From Algibacter lectus (GTDB lineage Bacteria; Bacteroidota; Bacteroidia; Flavobacteriales; Flavobacteriaceae): a DNA stretch of 64,000 nucleotides. A program made the position numbers and the translations under genes. Below are positions 63,997-64,000 of the stretch, piece after piece; positions within the stretch are counted from its first letter, which is position 1, and each line of letters opens with the position of its first letter. The stretch covers positions 744,001 through 808,000 of the forward strand of contig NZ_FOLN01000001.1 of assembly GCF_900112395.1 (NCBI RefSeq), in the 5' to 3' direction. Below the pieces are notes generated by a model. It searched no databases. It was not told where the DNA came from and saw nothing but the letters and a program-made list of their open reading frames with translations.

Positions 63997-64000
63997 AGTT

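Overview
The window looks like a chromosome segment of a marine, alga-degrading member of the Flavobacteriaceae (Bacteroidota). The evidence is low-GC coding DNA, SusC/SusD pairs, type IX secretion C-terminal sorting domains, Bacteroidetes-type promoters (TTTG, 19 nt, TAnnTTTG), many lipoproteins, and enzymes for red-algal galactan, N-acetylhexosamine glycan and xylan. Genus cannot be fixed from sequence alone; Formosa, Algibacter and Zobellia relatives are plausible.

Region 1 (1-9.5 kb) is an agar/porphyran locus with signs of decay. It holds a SusC-type receptor that has lost its plug region and reading frame, a GH16 agarase/porphyranase lipoprotein, an S1 sulfatase, the remnant of a secreted protein, a T9SS-exported GH86 agarase/porphyranase, and a membrane-spanning TPR-HTH regulator. 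Phased CTTGACA repeats lie upstream of both the broken SusC gene and the GH86 gene. Region 2 (9.9-22.7 kb) is a nine-gene operon that finishes agar digestion. GH117, GH2 and GH3 enzymes release monosaccharides and a RhaT-like permease imports sugar. GalM handles galactose. An aldehyde dehydrogenase, an enolase-superfamily cycloisomerase and two oxidoreductases form the 3,6-anhydro-L-galactose route to 2-keto-3-deoxygluconate. KDG kinase and aldolase are not in the window.

Region 3 (22.8-45.2 kb) is an N-acetylglucosamine-glycan locus. It contains two GH20 enzymes, a GH16-like lipoprotein, a FAS1/DNRLRE surface lipoprotein, SusC/SusD, an arylsulfotransferase-like T9SS protein, and NagA, NagB, NagP and SSS functions. 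It has two LacI-type regulators. The first is linked by perfect ATGCAAACGTTTGCAT operators that overlap the -33 element of the susC and GH20 promoters. The second has its own motif (TTACGGTAACG), shared by the SSS-nagA operon and a CBM9-like gene.

Region 4 (45.3-53 kb) is not a polysaccharide locus. It has an orphan Pycsar-effector-like membrane protein, a CPA1 antiporter, and a tight operon of membrane and redox genes. That operon includes a glutaredoxin-glutaredoxin-thioredoxin reductase fusion and two small CxxC/CPK-PMC proteins, and it lies downstream of a Crp/Fnr regulator with a perfect palindrome between them. Region 5 (53-64 kb) is a xylan locus with three GH10 lipoproteins, a GH43 without a signal peptide, a GPH transporter, a ThuA-like protein, a TIM-barrel protein, a beta-propeller protein and a lipocalin-like lipoprotein.

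The most interesting candidates are the Crp-linked redox operon, the orphan Pycsar-like effector, the operator-promoter architectures, and the erosion of the agar locus receptor. No tRNA, rRNA, CRISPR array, insertion sequence or origin was recognised.
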